From positions 4,712,001 to 4,776,000 of the forward strand of contig CM074127.1 in the NCBI GenBank assembly GCA_037178625.1: 64,000 nucleotides of DNA, in the 5' to 3' direction. The translations under genes were made by a program, and so were the position numbers. The number at the start of each line of letters is the position of its first letter. Position 1 is the stretch's first letter. Shown here piece by piece: positions 10,577 to 22,070 of the stretch. This stretch comes from Skeletonema tropicum (taxonomy: Eukaryota > Bacillariophyta > Thalassiosirophyceae > Thalassiosirales > Thalassiosiraceae). The notes under the pieces were generated by a model. It was not told the DNA's origin, searched no databases, and worked only from the letters and a program-made list of their open reading frames with translations.

Positions 10577-10910
10577 CGCTACAATAACTTTTGCCCTTTT
10601 TGGTGCCCCTTGCAGGCACCAGCAGGACAGTTTTTGATGACTTCCTAATCCAAACAATACCATTGTCTACTTACACATCCTCTAAGAGAGGATGTGGTGC
10701 AAGTTGGAAAGGCTGTCCTTCCTTTTTGTTGGATGGCTGATGAATAGAAGACAGATTTATTGGTTTGACGAAGTAGACGGAAAAATGCCTTGCAATTACT
10801 GTGTTGTACTAGATAAATTAATGTGGCAGGCTCAGAACATCACTTTCCCTGACTTCGCACAATAGTTACGACCTGCGCTGGGCTTGAATGCACTAATTCA
10901 TTTCAAGACA
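10577..10910. other. Intergenic, no gene seen
   Basis: After the T-run terminators of the tRNA there is only AT-rich sequence leading to the 3' end of NOM1. Confidence 0.5.
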
Positions 10911-13884
10911 TTATTTGGATTGCTCACAGATCTTCAAGGCTAAAGAAAAGTTCTTGTGGAACTGTGTTCCCTCCGTATTCTTTGGGCTAGACTTCAAGTA
11001 CTGCAGTAAAAACACTGCTATACTTTCTCTCAACTCACTCAAATCCTCCTTCTGGGATGTTTTGCCTTTTCCCTTGTCATCATCCTCATCTTCAGAATCG
11101 AAAAAGTCATACGTCTTCTTCTTTTTCATTTTAGTAGTAGTAGGAGCAGCAGTGTCGTAAGTGAACACACTTTTGATGCGATCTTTATCTGAGCTTTCAA
11201 ACAGGGTTGTCATAAAGATTGTCAGGAAGATCGCAATATTCTCTTGAATTTCACTTGGGGAAAAATCTATCCTCTTTAACACACCAATATTCAAGTACTG
11301 CCCATCCCGACCTCCAACCAACAAAGCCAATAGCTTCGCAAGGTTTGCAACTTTGCGCACAGGAAATGTATCCATCTGCTTGAAAGTGTCCCAGAAAGTG
11401 AGCGTCAACGTGAAATTGCTTTTCCTCTGGTACTCGCATACTCTCATCGCAAGATACCCATAGAAGGGGTTGAATGCCTTTTCCTCTCCACAGCAATGGA
11501 CTAGGACACGTATAACGTCTCGCTCCACTTTCGGCTTCAACATTCCAGCTCGGACCAACTTTTCAAATGCGTCATCATAGTCAGTACTTCCCATAATGAT
11601 GCAGAAGACTGCTCTGCGATTGTCAGTGTTCATTCTTTGTGACGATGCGAGAGCAATGAGTTTGTCTTCTTCTTCTGGTTGATCTCCATCTGCATCTTGA
11701 CTATCTCCGTCACTTTCTGCCTCGAGAGAATCATCTTGCCGATTGTGCTGCTTGCCAGTCCAGGATGCACCCACCATCCACCAACGTCCTTTCTTTTCTG
11801 CATCAAGAATATCTTGCAAAGATACTCGCAGACACGATCCACTCTTCTTTCCCTTTAATGACGATGGAGCAGCAGTTTTGATTCTTCCGACTACCTTCTT
11901 CAATTGATTTGTCTTTTCACGAATTACAACTTGTTGCTTCCCTGGCTTGTTATTCTTCAACGACATGACAGTGTCAAGCATGAAGTTGATGCGGGACGAG
12001 TCAGCCTGGTCATCATCGCGAGGCTTTTGAGCTTGATCTTTTACCAGAATCACAATTTCTTTCAAGGCCGAGGGATCGTCTGCACGAAGCTGTTGGCCAC
12101 AATGGCTCAGTATCAAAAGCAGTGCCTCGATATCAGCCTCTTTAAAGCTTGCGACTAAATCTCTCACAAGGCCATAAATTAGCGTGCAGTGAACAACGCC
12201 ATAATTGTAAAGATAACAAACAATCCAAGAGATAGTTTGAACCTTCTTTGTTCATCGTTGAATTCATATCTTGAAGATCACTGGGCTGCCTTGCCTTCAC
12301 TAACGATTCATGTAACTCCCTCACAGACCATTCAATAATACATCCACCAAGCTGTATTCCATCACCACCTTGCCAATGAACCCCAGATATTGCAGCAACA
12401 TACAATGGTATCAGACCACTCATCACTGCATGAGGCGGGACGCAAGCCAGTCGCATATTCTCCCACAAACAATCATTGACGTCGTGGAAGGGATACTGCG
12501 AATATAGCGACGATAATGCTTTAGAGACAGATTCAATAGTATTTTCCGACAGACGATTCAGCTGAGTTGTTCAAGGATCTTTTGATTTGTAGAATGGTTT
12601 CGGGATCAGCTTTGGAAGAAGTATCTGCAACCTCATCACTATCACTATCTTCACCGTTGGATTCCGTTTCTTGCAGCTTCTTACGCAAGTGTGGAGGCAC
12701 ATACTTTGTTGGCTTCACCGTATTTCCTGACTTATCGTCAATTACATTGCCATAAATATCTTCTCCCGTACTTGGACGATAAGTCAAAGCGTTATCATGA
12801 TCTTCGACTGTACCCTCAGAAGCATTGCTCTCATCATCATCATTATCATCATCACTACCATCCAAATCATCATCAGAATCACTTCCACTCCGCTCAGAAT
12901 TGCGCTGATCTCCAGAATCATTCTGTTCATCTTCTGAATTCACTTCCTCTCCGTCAATTTCATCACCTCCTAGAAAACTTGCCATCTCTGCTCTTTCTCA
13001 TGATTGTTGTACCCAGATCATCACACTCATCCAGAAAGTCAATAAAATCTTCTCCATATCCCGCAAACATACCGGCAAACTCCTTCTTCAGCTTATTCTT
13101 TGCTTTAGGCCGAAGTTGACAATCCAAGTTTTTCTTCAAGGTCTGCTATTTCAGCATCGTCATTTCGGAGTGCAAGAGCAGCGTCCTCGTCAAGGTGTGC
13201 ATACAAATCATCATCGTGTGCATACATATCATCGTCTTCGCTTTCATCCTCCTCTGAGTTATGTTCATACAGAGGCGGAGCATCATCGTCATCTTCTTCG
13301 CTGCCATCGCTAAACTTTCCCTCTGAGTCATTGCCACCACCACCACCCATACAACGCTCCACTACATCATCCAATCCCATTAAAAAGTCACCAAAATCAT
13401 CCCCAAATCCTTCATTCTTGGAATATTCTTTGTTCAGCTCACGAGCTTTGCTGCCACGCTTTATCCCAAGACTCGATTCCAGATATTCAATCTCTTGATC
13501 GTCTCTGCGCATATGTGCCGCTGTTTCATCATCGAGATGATCATATGCAGAAGATTTGTTTGGTTTGATTGATAGTGCAGGTGGTGTGTATTTGTTCTTG
13601 ATGGAAGGAATTGTTCTTTCTTGGACCAAGTTGTTGGAGAACTTTACTCGTTTGTTGGAGCGTTCGTCGTCATCGTCTTCAATTCGATTCTTCTTTTGCT
13701 TCTTCTTTTTTGTAATTGGATCTGCTACAGCTGCATGTTCTGTATGTGAAATTGTTCGTTTTTGTTGATGATGTGCCCTCTTCTTTGCTTGGCGCTTATC
13801 CTTCCTTCGGGCTTTCCGATCGCTTGCTTCGATGACGATGCCTGAAGACTTCTGCTGGGTGTTCGTCTGTTTTCTCTTTCCCAT
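10911..13884 (-). CDS. NOM1: NOM1/Sgd1-like nucleolar MIF4G protein, frameshifted
   Basis: NOM1/Sgd1 is a nucleolar protein of small-subunit ribosome biogenesis with MIF4G and MA3 domains. The coding sense runs from the ATG at 13884 to a stop at 10911: a basic N-terminus, two acidic repeats each ending in a short ELNKEYSKNEGFGDDFGDFL-like segment, then GEDIYGN and KYVPPHLRKKL, an LNRLSENTIES start of MIF4G, CYLYNYGVVHCTLIYGLVRD, and the MA3 region with FNPFYGYLAMRVCEYQ. The frame changes at about 13108-13115, 12985-13015, 12555-12565 and 12231-12243, each time with family-like sequence resuming in the new frame. No intron of normal size fits these points. Either the assembly has indel errors here or the allele is dead. 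Everything else about the gene, including length, looks normal. Confidence 0.85.
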
Positions 13885-14300
13885 CTTGCCTCCTTTTCAT
13901 GAGTGGAACGCTAGCAATACACCCTTTGCCCTCTTTGATTTAAATGACAGTGAGTAGGGCAGCAATTACCACTGATACATATATGCGAGGAGCATTGACT
14001 TGCGTAGTTGGTGGTTTAAGTTTTAACGCTCGCTAGCTTGCTTCTTGCTTGGTTGGTAGTTCTCTTTGAGCCCATAACCCATTAGATACAAAAAGGAGAA
14101 GAGGAAGCAGCGTTGCTATCATCGAGACGAATGATATTGTGTTGGTTGTGGCAGCACGCAGCAAGCAAATGCTTAGCTCTAGGGAGCATGGATCGATCAA
14201 ACTCAAACTTATGTTTAGCGTTAGTTGATTTAATAATTAAGGTACCTTTTCTTATTCAGTCTGTCATTCCAACTCCCTCTACAAGAGATAGCACTTTCAT
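13885..14300. other. Intergenic, no gene seen
   Basis: This is the NOM1 promoter side and the 3' flank of the VKOR gene. I see nothing distinctive apart from a CTTGCTTCTTGCTTGGTTGG-type pyrimidine repeat near 14038. Confidence 0.5.
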
Positions 14301-15695
14301 TTACTTGGAACTCAGAATCTCATCCACCATCTCTCTCAACTCCTCCACACTCCGTTCCCCCGGATACAATTTCCCTCCAATCTCCCACGTCGGATAACCC
14401 GGAACATCCTTCTCCTTACAAAAGTCACGTTTGCTATTATATCCCTCTCGATCACATTCTATATACGGAATTGTTTGCATCGCCTCATACCCCAGTGCTT
14501 GTTTCTGATCGTAGCAGTGAGAACACCAGAATGCTCCAAACATGCGTGCATTTAGTGAATTGAGATCTGCAGCTAGGGCGAGTGCAGCCTTGGAAGATGT
14601 TGTGGTGATGGCGGGTGGTAGCATTTTCTTCAAATCGAGCAGTTTAGTTTGGATGTTGATGCCAATAGTGTGCCACTGTTGGCAGCCGATGGGATTGTGG
14701 AGGATGTATCATCCACAGTTAGGAATATCCCCAGGGCCATGACAGTTGCCAACCCGACGGAAGGACGCACCTACAGTCATTCCATTCTTTCGTAGTTCCG
14801 AAACATTCAACAGTACATTCCTATCCATCCCTTCGTTCATCTCCTCAGCCAACGAAGACCCTGGTAACATTCCACCAAACCAACTCAATCCAGCCAATGA
14901 TACTGAAAACCCCGCTGATAGGAAGCAGAATAGACATGATGCATGAAGCACCCCAATAATCAATGAAACGAGATAGATTGAAAAGGATGCCATGAGAGTG
15001 GTAACTCCCAATAGAGCTATACGATTTTGTCCATCTGGTACTACTGCCACCACCGCTTCTTCTTCATCTCCTTTGTAGCTGCCTGTTCATTGCCCTCCTG
15101 AAACAAGAGTGGAAAAATTGCCAAGGACAAAACCATCGTATACGCCATCATACCCAATACCGACAATGGAACATCCACCGTCCCCAAATGTATTGATGCG
15201 TATGGTCCATGCAATACATCGTTACACGACCCTCCCCCAGCATTATCACTACACAATGCCGTAATCAATGACGCAGAGCTATCCCCACCTGAGGATGTGT
15301 ATTGTAATTTATCATAGGTGAGGTAGGCAGTTTCAAGTATGCCCAGTGTGGAGATTGCGGCGATTGTTTTGCGTAGGTTTGGATTCCAGCATGATGATGA
15401 TGATGTGTTTTACAGTCACTGCTTGACGATGAGTAATCGATTTCATTGTTGTCATCATCATTGGAGAGACCTTGGTACAATCGAAACGAAGAGAGTGACG
15501 ATTGTGCATTATTTGTTGTTGTTTTTGTTTTTTGTTGGATATTGTTGATCCACCACGTCGGATGGTTCTGTCGAGGCAACGTGTCGATGATGTAACGGAG
15601 GAAAATGCATTCACATGCCAACTGCTGCTGCAGAAAGCAGCAGCTGCAGTGATGATGAGCGCTAGCTTGGTTATCGTCGATGTTGACTTTGGCAT
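14301..15695 (-). CDS. LTO1: Plastid VKOR-thioredoxin oxidoreductase (LTO1 type), frameshifted
   Basis: LTO1 is a thylakoid thiol oxidase in which a quinone-reducing VKOR domain is fused to a lumenal thioredoxin domain; it makes disulfides in photosystem proteins. From the ATG at 15695 the product starts with a signal peptide ending in VNA-FSS, a heterokont plastid motif. Then come RKTIAAISTLGILETAYLTY, LITALCSDNAGGGSC (the cysteine pair), GPYASIHLGTVDVPLSVLG, the CLFC active site in HASCLFCFLSAG, a last helix LATVMALGIFLTV, and the thioredoxin part MFGAFWCSHCYDQKQALG with VPGYPTWEIGGKLYPGERS. These pieces lie in different frames: shifts fall near 15515, 15400, 15070, 14755 and 14650-14690. 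The order and completeness of domains argue for indel errors in the sequence rather than long decay. It is head to head with TBCCD1. Confidence 0.85.
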
Positions 15696-16180
15696 TGTAA
15701 CTGTGTCCGCTGCCCTACTAATGTTCTCTCTTCGATAGCAAAGTGTCCAACCACCAGCAACAACATCATGCGTGTTGTTTTTTGTAAGAGTGGAGGAGAA
15801 TGCATTTTTATCGTCCAACCTTTTTTAGAAACTCATCCGAATCACCCAGCAAAAAAAAATGACATCGTTGCAGTGAAGCAGTGTTTACAGCATCGCATAG
15901 CAGCTAGGCAGAGTATCATATTCTCTTGACAACAAAGCATTACATTGCGGTGGTCGTTTGCAAATATAGAATCTTAGTACTGTGCGGGCGTCGAAGTAGA
16001 GTTGGTGTCAGTCTGCATCTCGAAAGATCTGAGAGCACATCAACACATATTGCAATAAACATCTGTTGGCGACACAAGATAGATTTTGTTCAATTCCAAT
16101 AAACGCAACAATAACATAATCCACAATGGCCTACCGGCGTCAAATAATATCCACCAATCCCCAACGAAGCAGTCTCAGAC
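15696..16180. promoter_or_regulatory. Divergent intergenic region (LTO1 / TBCCD1)
   Basis: A 485-bp interval between two divergent genes, presumed to hold both promoters. No motif stands out, and the exact TBCCD1 start is uncertain. Confidence 0.35.
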
Positions 16181-19100
16181 ATGTACGACACTTCACTCGG
16201 CAGCAGCAGTTCCAGCCACCACCGACACCACCAACATTCACAACAACACAACCTGCATCATCAATCATCCTCTCCACCACCACTGGCATCCAAACCCCAC
16301 GCCTTCCGAGGCGCCGTCCTCTCCCCCGATCACGCACGCAATCTCACCACCGACAAGGCACTCCAATTAGCTAGCGCTCTAAGTGCTCAGGCATCTGCGG
16401 CAGCATCGACCAAGGGAGTGTTGCCTCCGGGGGAAAGTGTGAATTTGTTTCAGGGGTGTGATATGGTCGAGTTGCTTGCTGGGATTAGTATCGGTGGCAC
16501 TTCGAACAGTAACAACAATCAATAGTAGTAGTAATAGCAGCAGTGTATTCCGAAATGCACCACCATCACCCAAATCACCCGTCAACAATCCACAACATGC
16601 ACGAATTATCAATCTATTACATCAGGGTGGGGGAATGACACCACCACCCTCCACCAACACTACACCAAAGAATACTACTACTACTACAACCACCACAACC
16701 ATGGCCAATAGTCCCATGTCTATGAATAGTACAACCTGCCACCTACAATGATCCCTCCTCCTCCAACAATAACAATAACAACAATGCCAATAATACAATC
16801 AATCCACTATCCCTCCTTCTCGACAGTGGAAGCACTCGAATCGTACGGTTCATGGCGGACTCACTACACAGTGTGGATTACCGAGGCATGGAATATATTA
16901 CAGTGGAGTGAACCGAGTGCGGCTTTGTTTTGGGAAATGGCCAATATGTATCATACATTGTATGTGGCGAGTTTGAGCTTTGGTGGCGGTGGGAGTGGTG
17001 CAGAGGCACGGGTACGTGTTTTGGGATTTGGTGGTGGGGGTAGTACTGGAGGTGGTGGTGGTGGTGGTGGGAGTAGTGTGGGTGGGAATAGTGCTGGTGG
17101 AGGTGCTAGGAGGTGGTAATGGTGGAGGAATGTTCCCACCCAAGGTAAATCGATTGTCCACACCCAAATCGACGGAGTTTTCACATATACCACCTATTTT
17201 GAGTTGTGGGAGTCAGTCGAGTATGGGGAGTGAAAAGACTGCGGGGACTCCTACAGTTCAGAATCAGTCATTGTCGGCTCAGCAACTACAGCAACAGCAA
17301 ACATCATCATCAACGTGGATCAATGAAACCAGCTCGAAATTCCGCAAAGGAATTGCCCGTATGGCTAATCGCCATGTTCTTACTATTGCATTGCGAAGAT
17401 GAAACATTCATGAGATGTACCGCCGGTGAAGACGAACGACGATTTTCCAATTCCGAAAGTGATTCATTAGTATCACGATTGGAAGGGAGAGGAGTCTCCG
17501 TGGGGGGGACGGAGAATGCACTGGACTTTCAATCCATGCTGTTGCACCGATCGCTTAGTCCACGTACGAGATTGCATGCCGGGACACATGAGAATAATGG
17601 AACGTGTGCCTTGTTTTTGTTGCGTCATTTGAGAAAAGTTGTTGTTGTTGTGTGCTTGTCCTAGGAATATGGATGCGTGTAAGGCTGTGGCGACTATTGC
17701 GCTGCAACAGCAGAGTGGGAGTTCCAAGTCGTCGTCGTCCACGCCTGTGAATATTGCTGAGGTTGATATTCGAAGGATTGAACAAGATCATGTACAGGAA
17801 CATGGTAATATTGGTCTTCATATCAAGTTGACTTTGGAAGAATTGGACCGATTAAATTTGATCATGCAAGCTCCGAACGGGGGACCGGTGGAGGAACCCC
17901 CAATAGCGATTGGAGAGCACATCTTGAAATGTGTGGCCATGGAAGAGATGGAGTCTCGTGGATCCACTTCCACTTACAAGTGGACAATGATGCAAAACGG
18001 TTTAATTACGGTGGCGGATGCCGAACGAATCCTTCGGAGATACCTCGTGGCGGAACTCAGTGCGGCAAAGCAAGAATTAAATGGAGGGGATAATACGTAT
18101 GATGTGACGTCCAAGCTCTCTCGATTATCCATGAATCTACCGGCAACACCCCCAAGAGCCCGTGGTATTTCTATTTCAGAATCGACTGATGCAGACAATG
18201 CCAAAGATTCAAGCTACTTCAAAGAGCTGAGCTATCAACATTTAAGCTCGACGACTGTCCTTCTCGAACCCGGGAAAGAATCGGGCGGTGGCTACAATAA
18301 CAATGATGCCAACTCTGTCATTTCATTTTCTTCTCAGCAAATCGATCAAGGGAATGAAAACGGGACGTCTTCATGATCTTCGCTGTGACGGATTGTTCCG
18401 ATACGCATTTTTACCTCCTTCAGCCCTTTGAACATGCTATTATTGCTGCGTGTACAGACTGTACAATTGTCATTGGAGCTGTGGCGGGGGTGCTCCAAGT
18501 GGTGGATTGCGAACGTACCACCATCACATCCTGCAGCGAGGCGAGTCATTGTTTCGAAACTCGTGTGATGTTGTCAATTATATCTTTACTCCTAGTCCAC
18601 CCTTGTTGGTTGGAGACAATCGAGGTTGTCAGTTTGCTCCATACAACACTTATTATGACGGATTACGGGAAGATTTGTTAGCGACAGGTTTGGCTGCAGC
18701 ATTGAGGAGTACTAGTTCGGGTAGTGGAAGTGTTGCTGGGGATATACCAGCAAGTCCAGGTCGAGGCGGCGAAACGGGGAGGAATAGTCCTTCGGCGCAG
18801 CCTTCGCTTCAATGTGCCAGTAACAAGTGGAAGGTTCCAGTAGGTACGTGTTTGATGCCATGATTATTTCTTTGTGCTGTCGATGTTGAGTCCCCTGGCC
18901 AACAAAACCTAATCCCTGTTTGTTTCCATACACAGAATTATCCAAATTGGAGCTGCCACAACTTCCCACTACCGTTCAAACTCCGCTATCGCCAGAAAGC
19001 AACCCATGCCAGCTCTCCTGGAGCAGACGATCGTGCTCTTGCCGGTTCCGCAGATCTCACAATGAAAACCCCCATTCTACTCCCTGCATCAGATTTTGAT

Positions 19101-19561
19101 GTCCTCCTTGTCCCTGTCGAAAATGAGGAAGCTCGTATCCGTCGTCAGCTGCTGAGAGAATCACAAACTGAGGCGGCAGCTGCTGCAGCGAAAGACGACT
19201 CGTCAGATAATGAATTAGAGGAAGCAGGTGAAGGCAATACCGTGGACAGCACCCTGTCCAGCATCACGGGCGAACGTGACAAAGGAGAGCCACCCCTATG
19301 CCGAGAGCGACTACTGTCGAATGCTTTCCGACTTGCTAAGCCTATCCCCATTTCACATGTCTCATGATTACGAGAGGCGGGTAATATCCAAGGCGGAGAG
19401 GGTTCGAGTCTTGCAGCAAACGAATGCAGGAGTTGAATGATACCGAGAGGGCGACCTTGCAAGAAGAGTTGAATCGGGGATTCCAGGATTGGTTGGCCAC
19501 GAGTGGAAATTTACGGCAGGTGTTGGATTTGGTTCACTTGGAGAAGAAAGTTTCGGCGTAG
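16181..19561 (+). CDS. TBCCD1: TBCC-domain protein, TBCCD1-like, frameshifted
   Basis: TBCCD1 proteins act at centrosomes or basal bodies and position organelles. The TBCC domain (about 18380-18680) is clear: TDCSDTHFYLLQPFEHAII, CTDCTIVIGAVAGVLQVVDC, AARRVIVS, NSCDVVNYIFTPSPPLLVGD and QFAPYNTYYDGLREDL. The C-terminus LQEELNRGFQDWLATSGNL followed by RQVLDLV is also typical. A normal intron lies at 18844-18935 (GTACGT...ACACAG), joining KVPV to ELSKLELPQ. Upstream, long glycine-, asparagine- and serine-rich stretches separate conserved pieces such as the one ending WNILQWSEPSAALFWEMANM. The frame changes at least eight times, including twice within ~50 bp near 18530-18570, so the gene as given cannot make one protein. 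The start at 16181 is the first ATG of the best N-terminal frame and is uncertain. Confidence 0.8.
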
Positions 19562-19909
19562 AATTTTGTAGTCATGTGTGAAGTGAATGAAGATTAACAT
19601 CATAATCAAAACATGAGTGTGTAGTATTATACCATCGTGCTGGCTTGTATTTCAGATGATCCAATAAATCATCGTCTATCTGTTGCATTCAACGAATAAG
19701 CTAGATGTTACTCTATCAAGAAATGATTTACTACCTATTGCAATCACTACCTATAATCCGAAGAAAACTTCATTACTGTATCAGTGTTTGTCACTTTTTT
19801 CTACTCGTTTCATTCCCCCGGTATTAATGAACAATCCCCCCTCTTTCCAACCAAACTCCCCCCTTCTTCCCAATAAGGCAAAGTATTATTACTTCTCTCT
19901 AACTTTAAT
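19562..19909. other. Intergenic between convergent genes
   Basis: This is the 3' flanks of TBCCD1 and the acyl carrier protein gene. I see no gene or repeat. Confidence 0.5.
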
Positions 19910-20541
19910 TTATTTTGCCATTGGATGAGCAGCAATATATTCCACAGCATCCCCCACACTTGCAATCCTATCAGCCTCAGCATCCGGAATTTCAATGGCA
20001 AACTCATCCTCAATAGCCATGACAACCTCGACAGAATCAAGGGAGTCTAATCCGAGATCATCAGCGAATTTGGAATCACCGCTTACCTTGGCAGGGTCGC
20101 ATTTATCAAAGTTTTTGACGACGGTGATGATTCTTTCTTGGACTTCAGCGGGGTTGAGGAAGGTCTGTGTGTGATGGTGGTGGAGGTGAGGATAGATTGA
20201 GTTTTGTTAGGTTGGTTTCATTGGCACGTAAGATATGTCAATGATATTATGAAAGGATTGCGCGGGATGAGGGTTGCACAAGTAAATGACACATTATTCA
20301 TCTCCACCCCCCTCTGCATTATCAAACAATCTATACTCTAACTCATCCAAAACATCCAGGCAAAAGCAGCAAAGCTATTCCATCGCCCCAAGCAAATTAA
20401 AAAAAAACAAGAGAAACTCACACTTCCAAATCGAACGGCCATCATGGATGGCTGAACATTCAATCTATTAGCAACAGCTCCACGGGAAGCGGCTGATGCG
20501 GCAGCTCGTGAGGCAATGGTACGTGCGGCGGAGGAGAACAT
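19910..20541 (-). CDS. Mitochondrial acyl carrier protein
   Basis: The carrier holds growing acyl chains in mitochondrial fatty-acid synthesis and is usually also a subunit of respiratory complex I. Exon 1 (20541-20422) encodes 40 residues rich in Ala, Ser and Arg (MFSSAARTIASRAAASAASR), a mitochondrial presequence. Exon 2 (20164-19910) encodes the carrier domain with FADDLGLDSLDSVEVVMAIE; the serine of DSLDSVE is the phosphopantetheine site. The intron 20421-20165 has GTGAGT and CACAG ends and joins in phase 0, giving 124 aa, normal for the family. The alternative reading frame over exon 2 is spurious. The gene diverges from the SAP-domain gene; only 264 bp separate the two ATGs. Confidence 0.92.
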
Positions 20542-20805
20542 GATGTAGTTTATTAGTAGGGTGGGATAAGATCGTAGTATGATGTGCTACTGTTGGGTCG
20601 GCGGGCGGCGTTGGCTTGCTTGTGCGGTGGAAAATGCTGCGACAGCAAAAAGATCCGTAAACATCCCGTCATTGCCCTTTATTTTGCCCCCAGTCCCAGC
20701 TGAGCCACAAACGAACCACAAAAACAGAGCTGAAGAGATTGAGATCATTATCATTGCTGTGTACGATACTAAGTAATAGTATTAATAGCATCGACAACGA
20801 TAACC
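20542..20805. promoter_or_regulatory. Short divergent promoter region (ACP / SAP protein)
   Basis: 264 bp separate the two start codons of divergent genes, so this is probably a bidirectional promoter. No specific motif recognised. Confidence 0.4.
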
Positions 20806-21968
20806 ATGTCGGAAGAAACTGATGTAAAGAAGATGAAGGGTAAGATCTGCTTTTAGTAATGAGAGTTCGTCATCTGTCCTGTGACGCAAAAAATAATCAT
20901 GATGTGAATATCTTTTGTCCGAAAATATCTTTGATCTTTGCTAATAACATTATTACATCATCAATATCGCCATTCCAATCACAACAATCAGTCGCCGAAC
21001 TAAAGGCGGCCCTTGAAAAACGTGGACTCCCAACAGATGGTCTCAAAGCAGATTTAATCAATCGGTTGCAAGCACGTTTGGATGAAGAGGAGTTTGGTAT
21101 TGTAGAGGCACCCACTGGTGGAGAAGAGGCAAAGGAGGAGGAGGAGACTTCGGCGACACCGGCTCCTGCTGCTGCTGCCGAAGAAGAAGAAACTACTACT
21201 ACTACTGCTGCTGCTGCTGCCCTGGAGGAACCTGCAGTAGCAGAAGAATCGGCAGCAACATCAGAGGAAAAGGTTGCAGATTCGACGGATGCGCCAGCCA
21301 CCAGTGCTGCTGCTGCTGATGAGGGAGGAGCAGTTGAAGGCGTGCCAACGGGTGTGGGAGAAACTGTAGCAAATGACGACACCACCACTCCTGCTACTGA
21401 TGCTGCTGATACTACCGAAGAACCACCCAAAGTAACTGCGGACATGTCATTCAAAGAGCGAATGGAGGCACGTGCAAAGCGATTTGGAATTCCGTCAAAG
21501 GCAGAAAAGAAGAAGAATACTCCAAAGAAAGGAGGTGGAGGAAAGAATAATGCCAAGCATAAAATCAATACTCAAAAGGGAGGAGGAGGAGCAGGAGGAA
21601 AGAAGAATAACAACAACAACAACAAAAATAAAAAGGGAGGAGAAAAGAAGGATGCTACAACACCAAAGAGTGGTGGTCGTGGTGGTGGAGCACAGCAGAA
21701 AAAACAACAGTCTGGAAAGAAACGTCGTGAAAGCGGCGGCGGTGGCGGTGGAGAGAAGAAGCAACAGCAACAACAAAAGCAACAGCAAAAACAGCAATCA
21801 CAACAGCAACAACAAAAGAAGAAGCAAAAGGTTGAAAAGAAAGAACAACAACTTTTGCCCAAAGATGAGATTGAGAAGCGTCTTGCTCGTGCTGCCAAGT
21901 ATGGGACAACTGCGGGTGTGGATGATTTAAAGGCGATGTTAAGGAAGCATCGTTTTCAATCATCATAA
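20806..21968 (+). CDS. SAP-domain RNA-binding protein, SARNP/Tho1 (CIP29)-like
   Basis: SARNP/Tho1 proteins bind nucleic acid and the helicase UAP56 during mRNA export. Exon 1 (20806-20839, MSEETDVKKMK) and exon 2 (20992-21968) are joined by removing a 152-bp intron (GTAAGA...CAATCAG), giving 336 aa. The SAP domain follows at once: VAELKAALEKRGLPTDGLKA then DLINRLQARLDEE (residues ~12-45). A long alanine- and glutamate-rich linker leads to ERMEARAKRFGIPSKAEKKK, the KRxxRFG motif shared by Tho1/SARNP, then a Lys-, Gly- and Gln-rich tract and a second similar motif, EKRLARAAKYGTTAGVDDLK. Codon runs such as GCTGCTGCTGCT and CAACAGCAACAA make microsatellite-like stretches. The gene converges with the next gene, 102 bp away. 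Confidence is high for SAP, moderate for the orthology. Confidence 0.8.
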
Positions 21969-22070
21969 TCGATGAGATTGTTGTAATTTAGAAGGGGAAT
22001 ATTCACTATGGGGTGCACGAATTATCTTTCATTGACACCTCAAATTCATAGTAAAATCTAATTTAGTCCG

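Noticed and set aside
12980..13120. Ordinary introns at the NOM1 frame changes
   Set aside because: Distances between the conserved segments leave no room for introns of the 65-260-bp size seen in this window.
19810..20040. 76-codon minus-strand frame over the ACP exon
   Set aside because: Wrong register; the ACP register with DSLDSVE is clearly the coding one.
20897..21568. 223-codon minus-strand frame
   Set aside because: Antisense shadow of the alanine-rich SARNP-like gene; composition explained by trinucleotide runs.
21495..21966. Cys-, Phe- or Leu-rich minus-strand frames
   Set aside because: Antisense of AAG, CAA and GGA runs in the same gene.
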